DNA of 64,000 nucleotides from Halichoerus grypus (Eukaryota; Chordata; Mammalia; Carnivora; Phocidae), in the NCBI RefSeq assembly GCF_964656455.1, contig NC_135719.1, positions 7,047,163 through 7,111,162 on the forward strand, given 5' to 3'. Both the position numbers and the translations under genes were made by a program. The notes beneath the pieces were generated by a model, which saw nothing but the letters and a program-made list of their open reading frames with translations, had not been told where the DNA came from and searched no databases. Positions 1-10,800 of this stretch are shown here, piece by piece; position 1 is the first letter of the stretch; each line of letters begins with the position of its first letter.

Positions 1-51
1 CATGACCTGAGCCAAAGGCAGATGCTTAATGACGGAGCCACCCAGGCGCCC
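1..51 (-). repeat. CAN-SINE (partial, cut by window edge)
   Basis: This is the 5' (tRNA-derived) part of a carnivore SINE in antisense orientation, ending in the characteristic GCCACCCAGGCGCCC head. The tail lies outside the window. A near-identical block is seen at 3784-3835. Confidence 0.9.
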
Positions 52-2129
52 TTCCAAAAAATTTTTAAAAAGTAACAACAAAGCCATGGTGTCTTCCTGG
101 GCTGGAGGTTCAGCGGTGTAGAAAGGGAGGCCTGACATCGTTGATTTGAGGCAGTGATGAGAGGAAAATAAAACCAGATCCTGTCAGACTCCATCCAAGT
201 TCAGCCTGTTCCCTGAAACTTGTCCCTCACCGAGGGGGCTGCACAGAGCTGGCTATGTCCTTGGGGGGCCTGTGAGGGGGGTGGGCCTGCACTCCGCTGG
301 TTGTGTCCTGGGAGGCCCTGGGCCCACGTGGTGACCCAGTTTCCTGCCTCCGTCAGAGCGATGTGAGCTCTGATTATAGGGGGTGTGAGGGCTCTAAATG
401 ACTGCAAAGTACTTTTCAATCAGACAGAAAATAGGTGAGAAATGCATTTCCGTTAATGCTCCAATTATCCCAATCCTGACAGGACAAAAAAAAAAAAAAA
501 AAGTGCCTGCTCCCAGGGACGGGCTGTCAGGATCCCCTGATTGTCCTCTGCTGGAAGCAGCTTTGTCCTCGACTCACACGGCTCAGGGGCTGGAGAGCTC
601 CATCTTCAGGGGGCCCGGGAAGCAGAGCCCAAGAAGGGAGCCCCTTCAGCCCGTCTGTGCAGGGCCCACCCAGGGCGCACCTGCAGCCCCCCAGGCCCCT
701 GCTGTGAGACTCAGCAGCCTTGGTGCTTCTCGGCTCTCTCCCACCCAGAAATAGCAGTTTGCCTCCTGCACCCCGAAAACACACACGGGTGCCCCTGTTC
801 TGTGGTAGTACCGATGCTATTACAATGGACTTTTCCAGAATTTGTCTCTTCCGCTAGCCTCTAAGCTGCTTAGGGCAGCGACCGGGTTTCGCACATATTG
901 TATCTGAGTGTTGATAGATTTTCAAGGAAGGAGGGAGGGAAGAGAGACCCCTGAGGGATAGACTCTTGAGTCATTTGGCTTTTTAATTTAATTTTTGGCT
1001 GCAAATTTTTAACAATCTGGCTTAATCTACAGTTGAGTGGATTTAAGGGAGTAGGAGGACAGGTGATTGGCTCCTACAGAACATTTTCTGATTAAAATCA
1101 CAGGAAAAAAAAAAAAAAGCTTTTGAAAAGTAACGCTGATGATGGCGGCAAGATGGGCCCGCACCTGCATTCACCACTGTGTTCCCGGCCGGGTCCCCAC
1201 AGCCCAGAGCCTGAGGGAGCACTGTGAGGGGAGGAGGGGCCCCCTGCGCGAGCACCTGCTGTGCGAGCGCAGTACCCGCTCATCTTAGCAAATGCCCTAA
1301 CAGCCCTCAGAGGGGGAGAAGCAGAGGTTCAGATGGATGCAGAGCTGGTCTCCAAAGACCAAGCTCGTCCCCCCTCAGCAGGCTAGAAGGCATGGGCAGC
1401 CGGAGGAGCCCTGGGGAAGGCACGGGGTTGGGGGAGAAGAGCCCATTGCATTTCTGGGACACCCCTGAGGCTCTCCCCCAACGCGGTCACTCGTGTCTCA
1501 GGACCTGGGCTTTCCTCCGGTCATACACGGCCCGCAGGCTCCTGGGACGCCAGAGCTACATCCCACTCAACCCCCTCTTTGACCTGAGGGGGAAACTGAG
1601 ATCTGATGGGGGAAGGGGAGTGTGGCCTGGCAGCCTGTGTGTGGAGTCTTTGCTCAACTGGGTCTCGTCGACATTTGTTCCGCTGGCCAGGGCCCCCTGG
1701 ACACTCTGCTGCCCCTTAGTTGACATTTCGTTTCCGCTCAAGGGGATTACGCAAATCCAAGGTGGTTAAGCTGCCTCGGGGCACTATGGAAACAGAACAC
1801 TGCGCTCTGTCTGCCCCCTCCTTCCAGCCAAGCAATAAAGACACGGAGGCCAGCTTCTCTGGCAAGACTTGTTATGCTAAATCGCAGAGCATGTGCCCAA
1901 TTTAATTCGAACCCGGGCAGGCAGAGGGGAGAAGCCAGATTGATTACCGGAACAAATTTCCGAGCCAAGTCAGATGTCTTCCCCCAAATATTGGACCATC
2001 AGCAGGATTGGGGGCGGGGGGGGGGGGGCATTACAGGGTCTTTTAAAATATCTATTAAAAATGTTACATGCATACTTTAGCGGATAATTTATATAATATC
2101 TAATTCTGCAGCTTCTATACATTTTTTAA
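52..2129. other. Intergenic DNA, no gene recognised
   Basis: GC-rich unique-looking sequence. It holds two A-runs (about 485-502 and 1104-1118) and a G-run broken by a single C (2010-2028). Open frames here have no recognisable domain and no exon-like borders. By human synteny, DET1 would lie beyond this edge in the orientation converging on MRPS11, but I see no DET1 coding sequence. Confidence 0.5.
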
Positions 2130-2490
2130 AACAAACCAGTCCTTCATTTCTATTTTTATTTTATTTTAGTTGGTTCATTAATTAATCTGAATAAGCACCA
2201 ATGTGTACATGGCACTCTATTGTAAGGATGGAAAAGGTAAAAAGTGAAGTCTTCTCTCCGCCTCTTTCCCAGTTACTGTTTCCCTCCCGCAGAGATGCTA
2301 CCATTTGGAGGTATGTCTTTTCAGATACTCAATGCATATATATTTATGGACACGTATCCTGTCCTTTGTACAAAAATTAATGGCTGTACTATGCACATTG
2401 TCCCCCCACAACCCCTTTCTTTTTCACTTAGCAGTACCTGTTGGTCTGTTTCAGGGCTAACATTCCATTACATGGATGCGCCCTAATGTC
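2130..2490 (-). repeat. Ancient L1M-type LINE fragment
   Basis: AT-rich sequence read in antisense resembles the old L1M 3' region (sequence around 2275-2470 on transient codes for lead-in to ORF2 3' flank). It is strongly diverged; the assignment rests on general resemblance to antisense L1M text elsewhere in the window (for example 60.6-61.1 kb). Confidence 0.35.
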
Positions 2491-3614
2491 TTTAGCTGGC
2501 CCGCTACCGATGGGCATTGAGGTTGCAGTCTTTGGCCGTTACCCACAGGGCCTCAGGAAACATGCATCTTTGCATCTTTGCTCCACACCTGAAGAGGCCC
2601 TCAGCCGCACTGACCAATATAGTAGCCGCCAGCAACGTGCTACTCTCCACGTTTCAATTAGCTTGAATGGAAGAAAACTTAAAATTCAGCTCCTCAGTCA
2701 TGCTAGCCACATCTCAGGGCTCCAGAGCCCCTCGGGGCTGGTGGCCAGCAAGGCAGCAGTGGGGAGATGGAGCATTTCTATGGCGCAGGGAGTTCTCTGG
2801 GACAGGGCCGCCCCGCAGGATAAATTCCTAGAGGGGAATTCTGCAGCCAGAGCTCCGTTGTCTGCCCTGGTGACAGATACCGCTGAACCTCCCGCTGAAG
2901 AGGCTCTCGCTATTTCTCTTCCCTGCAATCAGAGAGGAACGGCCCTTTTCTTTGCAAACAACTGTATGCAATGTGGAGGGGAAGCAAGGTCCCCTGAGTG
3001 CTGCTTGCAAGGATGTTCTGTTTGTGCTGTTGGGGACCAGTCGAACCCCCTGCTGTCTCCAGCTTCCAGCCGCACGCCTGTCACCCGGAGTTTCCCTGCT
3101 GAGGCCTGGCTTCCTGCCCCCTTGCTGAGGGCTGCCTCTCCCCAGATCTAAGCCACCTGCCTCTCCTTCCTGAGGCCAGGGCGCCTCCACACCCTGAGTC
3201 CCGGCCCACCACGTCTCGGGGGACAGTGCTGGTGTCCTGGCATGTTCCCTGTTGCCATGACACAGCCTTTACCGGAAGGAAGACTCGCTCGGCCTCCTTC
3301 CTCACCTCCCACTCTCTCCCAGCCACTTTCCCTTTGGCGGGTGGTGACCTCCGTGTTGCCAAATGCAGGTGGCCCTGCCCGGTCCTCATCTTGCTAGAAC
3401 TCTTAGCCACAGCCGGCACTTTGTCCCTCGGCTTCCGAGACACCACCCCCGCCTCGTTTGCAGCCTCGTCCTCCTCCAGCATTTATAACTTGGCCTCTTG
3501 TCTTCCTCCTTCTCCACTGTTTTCCTGGGCAGTCTCACCCCCACCATGGCTTTGATTCACATCATTTGGGGAATGACGGTCATGCATTTTAATTTCCATT
3601 TCCTGGTTACTAGT
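2491..3614. other. Intergenic DNA, no gene recognised
   Basis: I see no gene, RNA or repeat I can name here. A 236-codon frame crosses part of it but has no recognisable domain and low-complexity composition. Confidence 0.45.
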
Positions 3615-3847
3615 AAGACTGAGCATCTTTTTTTAAAAAAGATTTTATTTATTTGACAGAGAGAGAGTGAGACCGAGAGTGAGAGCACAAGCAGGGGGAG
3701 CGGCAGGCAGAGGGAGAGGGAGAAGCAGGCTCTGCGCTGAGCAGGGAGCCAGACGCGGGGCTGGATCCCAGGACCCTGAGATCATGACCTGAGCCAAAGG
3801 CAGATGCTTACCTGACTGAGCCACCCAGGTGCCCCAAGACTGAGCAT
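3615..3847 (-). repeat. CAN-SINE with 12-bp target-site duplication
   Basis: Antisense CAN-SINE body spans about 3627-3835, from the T-rich tail complement with TTTATTTATTTGACAGAG to the CCACCCAGGTGCCCC head. It is flanked by perfect copies of AAGACTGAGCAT at 3615-3626 and 3836-3847, showing retroposition into a site that was intact before insertion. Confidence 0.93.
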
Positions 3848-4249
3848 GTTTTCATGGTTTCTGATCTTTGTGTTCCTTACAAAAGCAGGTTAGAAGCAGA
3901 GCAGGTTCCTGTGTAGACCAGGGACCCAGGTTCCTGGGCCGACGGGGCTATGGCAGGTCCCTGTCCCTGCCCCCTTCAGGCACTACCGGGCCCTTCTGTG
4001 TGTACTCCCTTCGCAGTCGGGCAGCCCTGCCCCAGCCCGCAGCCTGCGTCCGCCCTGGGATTCTAGCCACCCCCCGACCCCTAGAGCTCAGTTCCCCCAA
4101 CTCTGCACCACACACGCGCAGTGGCCGCGCGTTGGGGTCACGCTGTCCTCTTCTCTGGGCCACTCCACTTTGTTTGGGGGCCTTCAGCCTCACAGCCTTC
4201 TTCTCTGTCCCCTTCCCCAACTTCCCTTTGCAGCTTCAGCAGTAAGACT
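3848..4249. other. Intergenic DNA, no gene recognised
   Basis: GC-rich, CpG-containing stretch between a SINE and an L2-like remnant. Nothing in it can be assigned. Confidence 0.4.
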
Positions 4250-4860
4250 GACAGCTTTCTTTCCCGCAGCTCAGAGTTTCTTGCCTTAAACCTCTGGGAT
4301 TCTTATTCCCACTCGGTTTTAGACGCCTACATACCTAACTTCATCACCTGTAAAGGAGCGAGCTTGAAAGTCCCTAACACTCAGGTTCCTTCTTGTCTAG
4401 AAACTTCCACACGCCCACCTCCCCCTCTGTACATCTGCCGAACCTGCTCTTTATTCTTCGTGTTTGACTCCTTCCTCTTCTCTCATCCTTTGGTCAGCTT
4501 TTCCCTCTATTTGTCTTCCTATCCAGTCTGAACCCCAGGACCCTCCATGGCAACCAAGCCATATCCCGTAACCCGATAACCCCTAACTCGTTCACCTGGG
4601 TCTTGATGCTTTGCCAGCTTCTGATCCTAAGGGCGTCCGCTGATCCAGTTGCTTCTTTTGCCTGCCGTCTCCAGAAAGCCTTCCCTAGCATCCCTTAAGC
4701 TGAGGGGGCCATTCGTGCTTCTTTTCTGGAACTTCTGACTAATTCGGCCCCATGTCTGTCTAGCTTCCTTAGACTGTGAGCTGCATACAGGACAGTGACG
4801 GCGGTGCCCGACCTGTTTGTGCAAAACAACCTACGTTTGCTTAATTCGGTTGAGCGGACA
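4250..4860 (+). repeat. L2-like LINE remnant
   Basis: Pyrimidine-rich text with an L2-like 3' order: a CCAGAAAGCCTTCCC block near 4670 (typical of the L2 line about protein-poor 3' flank), then a 'gactgtgagctgcatacaggacagtga' type segment near 4771-4797 that matches the L2 'tgtaagctccatgagggcaggga' motif. Strongly diverged. Confidence 0.4.
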
Positions 4861-7179
4861 ATTTCTGCCTTGGCAGTGACTGCTCTCGATCACTTGGCAC
4901 TGGTACTACTCAGATTTACAAAGCAATGTGTCTGTCCAGCACTGGGAGAAAGGATAAAGGAGCCCAGGGGGACGGTATATATGCATTTTTTTGAATGGAC
5001 ACGTCAGAGCGAGGTCGCAGGCAGAGGCGACTGGAGAATGGCTTCCCCTCAAGCGCAGAGATACTCTGCCGGCCTCCAGGGACTCGAGCGTTAGGCAGGC
5101 TTATTTTGGTGGTGACGGTACATCTCGGTGTCAGGTGATGACCTTGGCTCCAAGAAGGGAAAACACTGCATCTATGCGGAAAGGAGAGAAGTCGTATTTG
5201 TCCTTTTGCCTGCGTAGAGGCTTCCCTGATGTAACCAGGCCTGGGCCACCAGCTCTGAGCCGGTAGGAGCAAAGCTGAGGATGCCCTCGTGGAAATAATC
5301 CGAGGCCCTGATGCCAGGGCGGGAGGGAGTGTGTCACACAAGCTGATGCCAACACTCTGTGCGAACTCGGGCCGCACTGCCCAGCTCTGCCTCTTCTCTG
5401 GCCCAGGGAGGTGCGAGCACACGGCCCACCTGTTCTCGGGACTATGGCAGCAGGGGGTGGGGCGGCCAGCATTTTAAGTCAGTGATGACTGCCTTAATCG
5501 GTCAGGCTTCGGGGACTGTGCTTTAGTCTTCCCGAGGAGAGGCCAAGACCAATGAAGAAGAGTAATAGTTTCAGAGAGCACGGCTTCACTGGCCCCTCGG
5601 AGCCTGGACACAGCACTGAGAGCTCATGATAAGGCAGTGTGCGTTCTCCGGCACACCTGGACCGTGGGATCTGGCCGTTTCTGGGCCCAAGGCCATTGAT
5701 CTTGTACGGCTCCCAGTGTCCTGTCCGTGCTTGAGCGCTCCCTTCCATTTCAAAGCCCTCCTATAAATAAAAGAACGTTTTCGAACACGACAGTGTATGG
5801 AGGGTTTCAGGAATGACAGAGGACACCATTCTGTGGCCTAGGAGGCCGACGCTCCAGGACCACACCAGCCTGCTCCCCTCCCTTCTTGCTTCTGGTTGGG
5901 TTCAGCCACCGGGATGCCCGCAGGTGATCGGAGGGAGGGGAACAGTGAGGGCATTTCCTTCCTTTGTCGGCCAGGCCAGGGTTTGGCACAGGCTGTGCTC
6001 CTCCTGTTCCTGCCCCTGCAGGCTGCTGGGGGGGCGGGGGGCACAGGGACACACACACGGCTTCGGGCTCTGGCTAGTCCTTGAGTGCTCCGGGTGTTTA
6101 TTCCCTCAAGCCTGCCCACACCTCTGTGAAGAGCCCTCATTAACCTTCTCAGCCTTTTGAACCATCTGTTTCTTGCTTGGGCCCTGCCTGATAAACTGTC
6201 CGACTGTCCTCTGTCCACCCGAATAAAGGCCAACCCGGATCAAATCCCAGAGCGGTTCTCGGGAGCTGCATGAGCGAGTGCTCATGTTTTTTCATGAATC
6301 ATGTTTAGGGGCAGTTTGACGGTGAGACGGCGGAACTCCTTCCGGCCATGGCCTTAATCCAACAGGCCTCTAGTTGGGTTTCTTTAGTCAAGGGTCACAA
6401 GTGAACCTGCTGAGGACAGAAGAGAAGGCGGTAGGGAGACATTTTTCCTTTTAAATTCATGCCCAAGCTGTGGTCTCCGCTCCCCCGCCCCCCCAACCTT
6501 GTGTAACACAGTCACTTTCCTGAGAGGACACCTGTGGATGAAGTCGCTGGAGTCCAGGCTGATCGCACTACCTCTCTGTGCTCAGCCCGCCGGTCCCTGG
6601 TCCCTGCTCACATGGGAGGAACGGCGCTCCTGAGGACGCGCCCTGCTCCCTCCCGTCTGCGATGCTCTCCACCCTGGCCCTCTCTGTGCCCAAGGAGGCG
6701 GGGTCCCTCCTGTCGGGTCTCTAGACCCCTCGCCTTGGGCTCCCGTGTAGTGTCCGGGAGCTGAGAGGCGATCGCTGAGCAGCTAGTCCTGCCTGGGGCT
6801 CCCCACCGTCCACTGCTCCTGCCCATCCCTCCATCCAGCCAGTTTTCGAGGGAATCCCGTCTCATACCCCTCTCCCTCCTCCCTTCGGGGTCCCTGGATC
6901 TCGGGCCATCTCGGGCGCTGGGACTGGGGAAGGCCCCCGCGCGTGCGCAGGAGACGTCACCATGGGGGAGCTCAGGCAGTCCTCCCACACCGCTGGCGCT
7001 AACTTTAAACATGCCCGTTATCGGTGGGATTTCTACCACCAGAATACTCCAGAGGGAGGAGGCAAGCAGCTCTCCATTTGGGGCCCGAAAGGAAACATCT
7101 GGGAGCAGGGAGGAGGCTGCCGGGTAAGCAACGGCTCTCCCCCTCCGCCTGAGGTCTCCCCTCCCCATTCACAGTCACA
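4861..7179. other. Intergenic DNA, no gene recognised
   Basis: Unique-looking sequence without recognisable exons. It has plus-strand AATAAA hexamers near 5765 and 6222, which could belong to an unrecognised or neighbouring 3' UTR, but no coding sequence supports that. Confidence 0.4.
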
Positions 7180-7396
7180 TCCTCACTTTCATTTTTTTTT
7201 TAAAAGATTTTATTTATTAGAGAGAGAGAGTGCACGAGCAGGGGGAGCGGCAGCAGAGGGAGAGGGGGAAGCAGGCTCCCCGCCGAGCAGGGAGCCCGAC
7301 GCGGGGCTCGATCCCAGGACCCCGAGACCACAAGCCGAGCGGAAGGCAGACGCTCAACAGACTGCGGCACCCAGGCGCCCCGCGCCCTCACTCTCG
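7180..7396 (-). repeat. CAN-SINE just beyond the MRPS11 stop codon
   Basis: Minus-strand CAN-SINE, body about 7191-7382, in the same transcriptional sense as MRPS11. Flanks CCTCACTTTC (7181-7190) and CCTCACTCTC (7385-7394) look like a target-site duplication with one mismatch. Its A-rich tail carries two overlapping AATAAA hexamers on the minus strand (7209-7214 and 7213-7218), the first such signals downstream of the MRPS11 stop. Confidence 0.9.
7209..7218 (-). promoter_or_regulatory. Candidate MRPS11 polyadenylation signal, SINE-derived
   Basis: Overlapping AATAAA hexamers on the minus strand inside a sense-oriented CAN-SINE, about 480 nt after the MRPS11 stop codon. I found no AATAAA or ATTAAA between the stop and this point. 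CAN-SINEs belong to the T+ SINE group known to carry working AATAAA signals. Use by MRPS11 is inference. Confidence 0.45.
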
Positions 7397-7697
7397 GAAG
7401 GCCACAGGGATCACTGCCCGCAACTGGGCAAGCCAGAGCTCACACGTTACGACAGGCGGCAGAGGTGCGTCTAGCTTGCAGAGCAGCGCTTCCTGGTTGC
7501 GGAGTCTGCACCGCAGCTGCCCTGGGGCTCCTCTCGAGTCCCTTCTGCACCCCGGTCTCCAGTCGAAGGGACAAGCGAGGCCGCCACGCAAGGGGGTCTC
7601 CAGCAAGCCCTGCTCTGGGGAGAGCTCGGACAGTGTGCCTTCTACGAGGTCCAGCTGGAGGTGGGACTTGCCAGGTTCAGCCACACGCTTCCTTTCA

Positions 7698-7805
7698 TCA
7701 CAGCCTCCGAGCCTTCCTGGGGCGGCAGCCGTTGTGTGGGATGGGGGTGTTGTCTGTGATTGAGATCACTTCCACGCCGCCCATGGTCAGTCCCTTGATG
7801 GCAGA
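7698..7805 (-). CDS. MRPS11: MRPS11 coding exon 6 with stop codon
   Basis: Acceptor CCTTCCAG, then [20 protein letters not shown] and [15 protein letters not shown], with TGA complementing 7698-7700. The basic tail [11 protein letters not shown] is the conserved S11 C-terminus. A second in-register TGA follows three bases later. Confidence 0.95.
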   Translation of the reverse strand, partial: SAIKGLTMGGVEVISITDNTPIPHNGCRPRKARRL

Positions 7806-10800
7806 CTGGAAGGAGCAGAAGGAACAGCAGAAATGCCATGGACCCAGCACGTCCACGGAGGGCTTGGAGACGGACAGGGTGGGGGCTCTGATCCCTACAA
7901 TCCTGACTCTGTTCTCTCCCCACAGACTCCCAACAAAGCCCCTTCACCGCGTCCTCGCTGCTGTCCATTTCTCTCGGAGCACCTGCCACTTCCCACCTTG
8001 TGCTTTATGATCTGAAAACCAAGACTACCTGTAAACCCCAACCCACCTTAAGCATTACCCTTTTGTAGTGTCCTCTGCCTGGAATGTCCCCTCCCTCGTC
8101 GCACACCTGGCTAATGCCTTGCTCTTCTTGAAAAGTTAGTACAGATGTCACCTCTTTGGGGATGAATTAAACTCGGTGACCTGGGCTTGCTTTTGAGAAG
8201 CTCAGTAGGTTAGAAGACCAGAAAGACACTCAAGCCATCCTGGAAATCCAGGAGAGGGCTTGTCTACTCTCCTGACTCTGTGCTCAAGCCCCGTTTCTCT
8301 CACGAAGGAAGCACACACGCTGCAGAGCCTCCCGGCCACTTACCAAGCGCCCTGGGCCCAGGCCCTTCACCACCACTCGGACGTGGGTCACGCCCTTGCC
8401 CGCAGCTTTCTGGAGAGGAGGAGCAAGTGGTTAGCGCTCCGGGGAGAAGACACCCACATATGTAAACAGGCAGAAAACAGGGACGGCAGTAAAGGACAGA
8501 TGGTCACGGTGCTAGGCAGACACGAGCAGAGAGCACCGCACGTGTCGGATTCTAGATTTACAGCCGACTGTGATCCCTGTTAACCGGGGCAGCACTGCCA
8601 CCTGATGGAGATTTCGGAACACGGCTCACATTTTTCTCAGTAAAGGCAGAATTTTAAGGCCTCGCTTAAATAACCCACTTAAAAAGCGTTATTTTAAATC
8701 ATTGAAAATTTTAAGTGTTATCATTTAAAATTTTCTTTCTTGATTATAAAAGCAGTTATTCATTATAGAAAGTCTGGAAAACACACAGAAGTCACTCAAC
8801 CTACCACGCAGAAGCCACTATTAACACTGACATTTCAAGTGTATAAAATCTGTATTGTATTTTGATGATCATTAATACACAGCAAATAATATTTTGGGGC
8901 ACCAAGCTTTGTTTGAAGGCCAAGGTTTTCCTTCAGGAAATACTTCCTGTTTGGCAGAACGTGAACTCTGTAAGGCCGGCGCTATGGTAGACCGCGCACA
9001 GGCCGGGGCCCCGGACCAATGACTCAAAGCAAGCAGCACTCTGGATCTTAACTGGCTCTCAAAAACGTGGGTAATTCTGAGCGTCTTCTGAGCATTTAAG
9101 GTAATGAATGTAAAGGGTCTGGCGTACAGTAGATGGTCAATAAATATACTAATAGGAGCATACTGCCAATTGGCTTCTAGAAAGGTCCGCAACAGCTCAC
9201 AATGAAATCGGTATCGCATGAGGGAAGGAGAGAGACAGACCTCTTCCGACTGCCGCCAAGGTTGGGGCATCGAACCAGAGCTGTGGGGCACCACTGCTTC
9301 GAGGAGAATCCTCCTCACGGGATCAGCCACGCGGAGGCCGGAGCACCACCAGAAGGAGCCAGAAAGCACACACTCACCACGGCGGCGGCTATCCCTGCTG
9401 TCTGTGCGGCGATGCCCGTGCCCTTCTTGGCGTTCCGGAAGCCCTCCGTGCCACAGGAAGTGCGCGCAAGGGGCTGGTGAGCGGCCGAGACCACCTGGAT
9501 CTGTGTGCTGGGGAAGCAGGGAGGCACGCAGCACATAACGACCGGTCAGGGAAGTAAGAGCACTGAAGCCAGGCCCCTGCAAGCCCACGTGCGAAGGAAA
9601 AGGGCACTCGGCCACTTCCCCTCTGAGCTGCTCAGATGAATGCTTTTCGAACTCCTACAGCAGGTGTCAAGAAAGGTCAGAATCACCCCCTAAACCTCAT
9701 CAAAAACGGACACGTCATATCATCTAAGGACTGCTCTGTATGGACTGCATGCTTGTGTCCCCCCAAAATTCATGTTGAAATCTTAACCCCAAACCTCATG
9801 GTATTTGGAGGGGGGGTCTCTGGGAGGTGAGTGGAGGTGGAGCCCTCACCAATGGGGCCCCAGAGAGCTCCCCCGCCCCTTCCATCATGAGAGGACACAA
9901 CGCGAAGCCGGCCACCTGAGACTCAGAGGAAGTCTCACCAGAAGCCCCCCACGCTGGCTCCCTGCTCCCGGACCTCCAGAACTGTGAGGAATCCACGTCC
10001 GTTGTTTAAGCCCCCCGTTTGTGGTATTTTGTTTTAGGAGTCTAAGACAAGCTGCAGAATCCGGGGTGGTTAAATGTCATCCAGAAGAAGCGTCTAAGAT
10101 TTGATACCTTTGTCGGGCTTTTTTTCTAAGAAGTTAGATGTTTCACATCAGGTAATTAAAAAAAAAAAAAGGCTTTTGTTAGGGAAAGTTTCAAATATAC
10201 CCGAAAATGAACAGAAGAGTATATGAACACCCATGGACCCCATCGCCCAGCTTCAGGAATTAACTCCTATCCAATTTAGTCTTGTCTATAAACTCTGTTT
10301 CTACTCCCTTCTTCCCCCACAATGGGTTATTTTGAAGCAAATCCCAGACCCATCATTTCATCAGTAAATATTTCAGTATATATTTCTAAAAGATAATGAC
10401 TTAACAAAATCCCATAAAACCATTATCATACCTAAAAAAGTGAGCAATATTCCCATATTGGATCATTTTAATGCTAATGACACTCTGTTCCACGATCACA
10501 AAACTTTTTTTAAGTGAAACTTTTCTAGTCATCTCTGACTTCAAGAAATATTTAGACATGCATTTCATGTCCCCTTGGCCAACATCGCTGAATCTTCTGG
10601 TCTGAGGAGCTCCCTGAGGACTCCGGTCAAGAGGGAGGTGGAGGAGCCGTGCTGGGGGGGCCGGTGGGCGGACCTGGGTCCGGACCGTCTGCTTGTTGGC
10701 CCGGCTACCACTGCCCTCTCCCCCTGGCAGGGCTCCCTGGGTTTTCCGTGCTGAACAGAAGCACAGGAGAACTGCTCGTCCCTGACACAACTTCAGCAGA

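Noticed and set aside
1224..1769. 181-codon plus-strand open frame
   Set aside because: Proline, arginine and serine-rich composition typical of random GC-rich sequence; no recognisable motif.
2441..3151. 236-codon plus-strand open frame
   Set aside because: No domain, no homologue recognised, overlaps another frame on the opposite strand, and lies in GC-rich intergenic DNA where long chance frames are common.
1..7600. Possible DET1 coding exons, expected from human synteny
   Set aside because: No segment matched remembered DET1 protein features in any frame; the gene probably lies beyond the window.
7230..8010. Plus-strand frames of 177 and 181 codons over MRPS11 exon 6
   Set aside because: They are antisense shadows of a CAN-SINE and of a clear MRPS11 exon.
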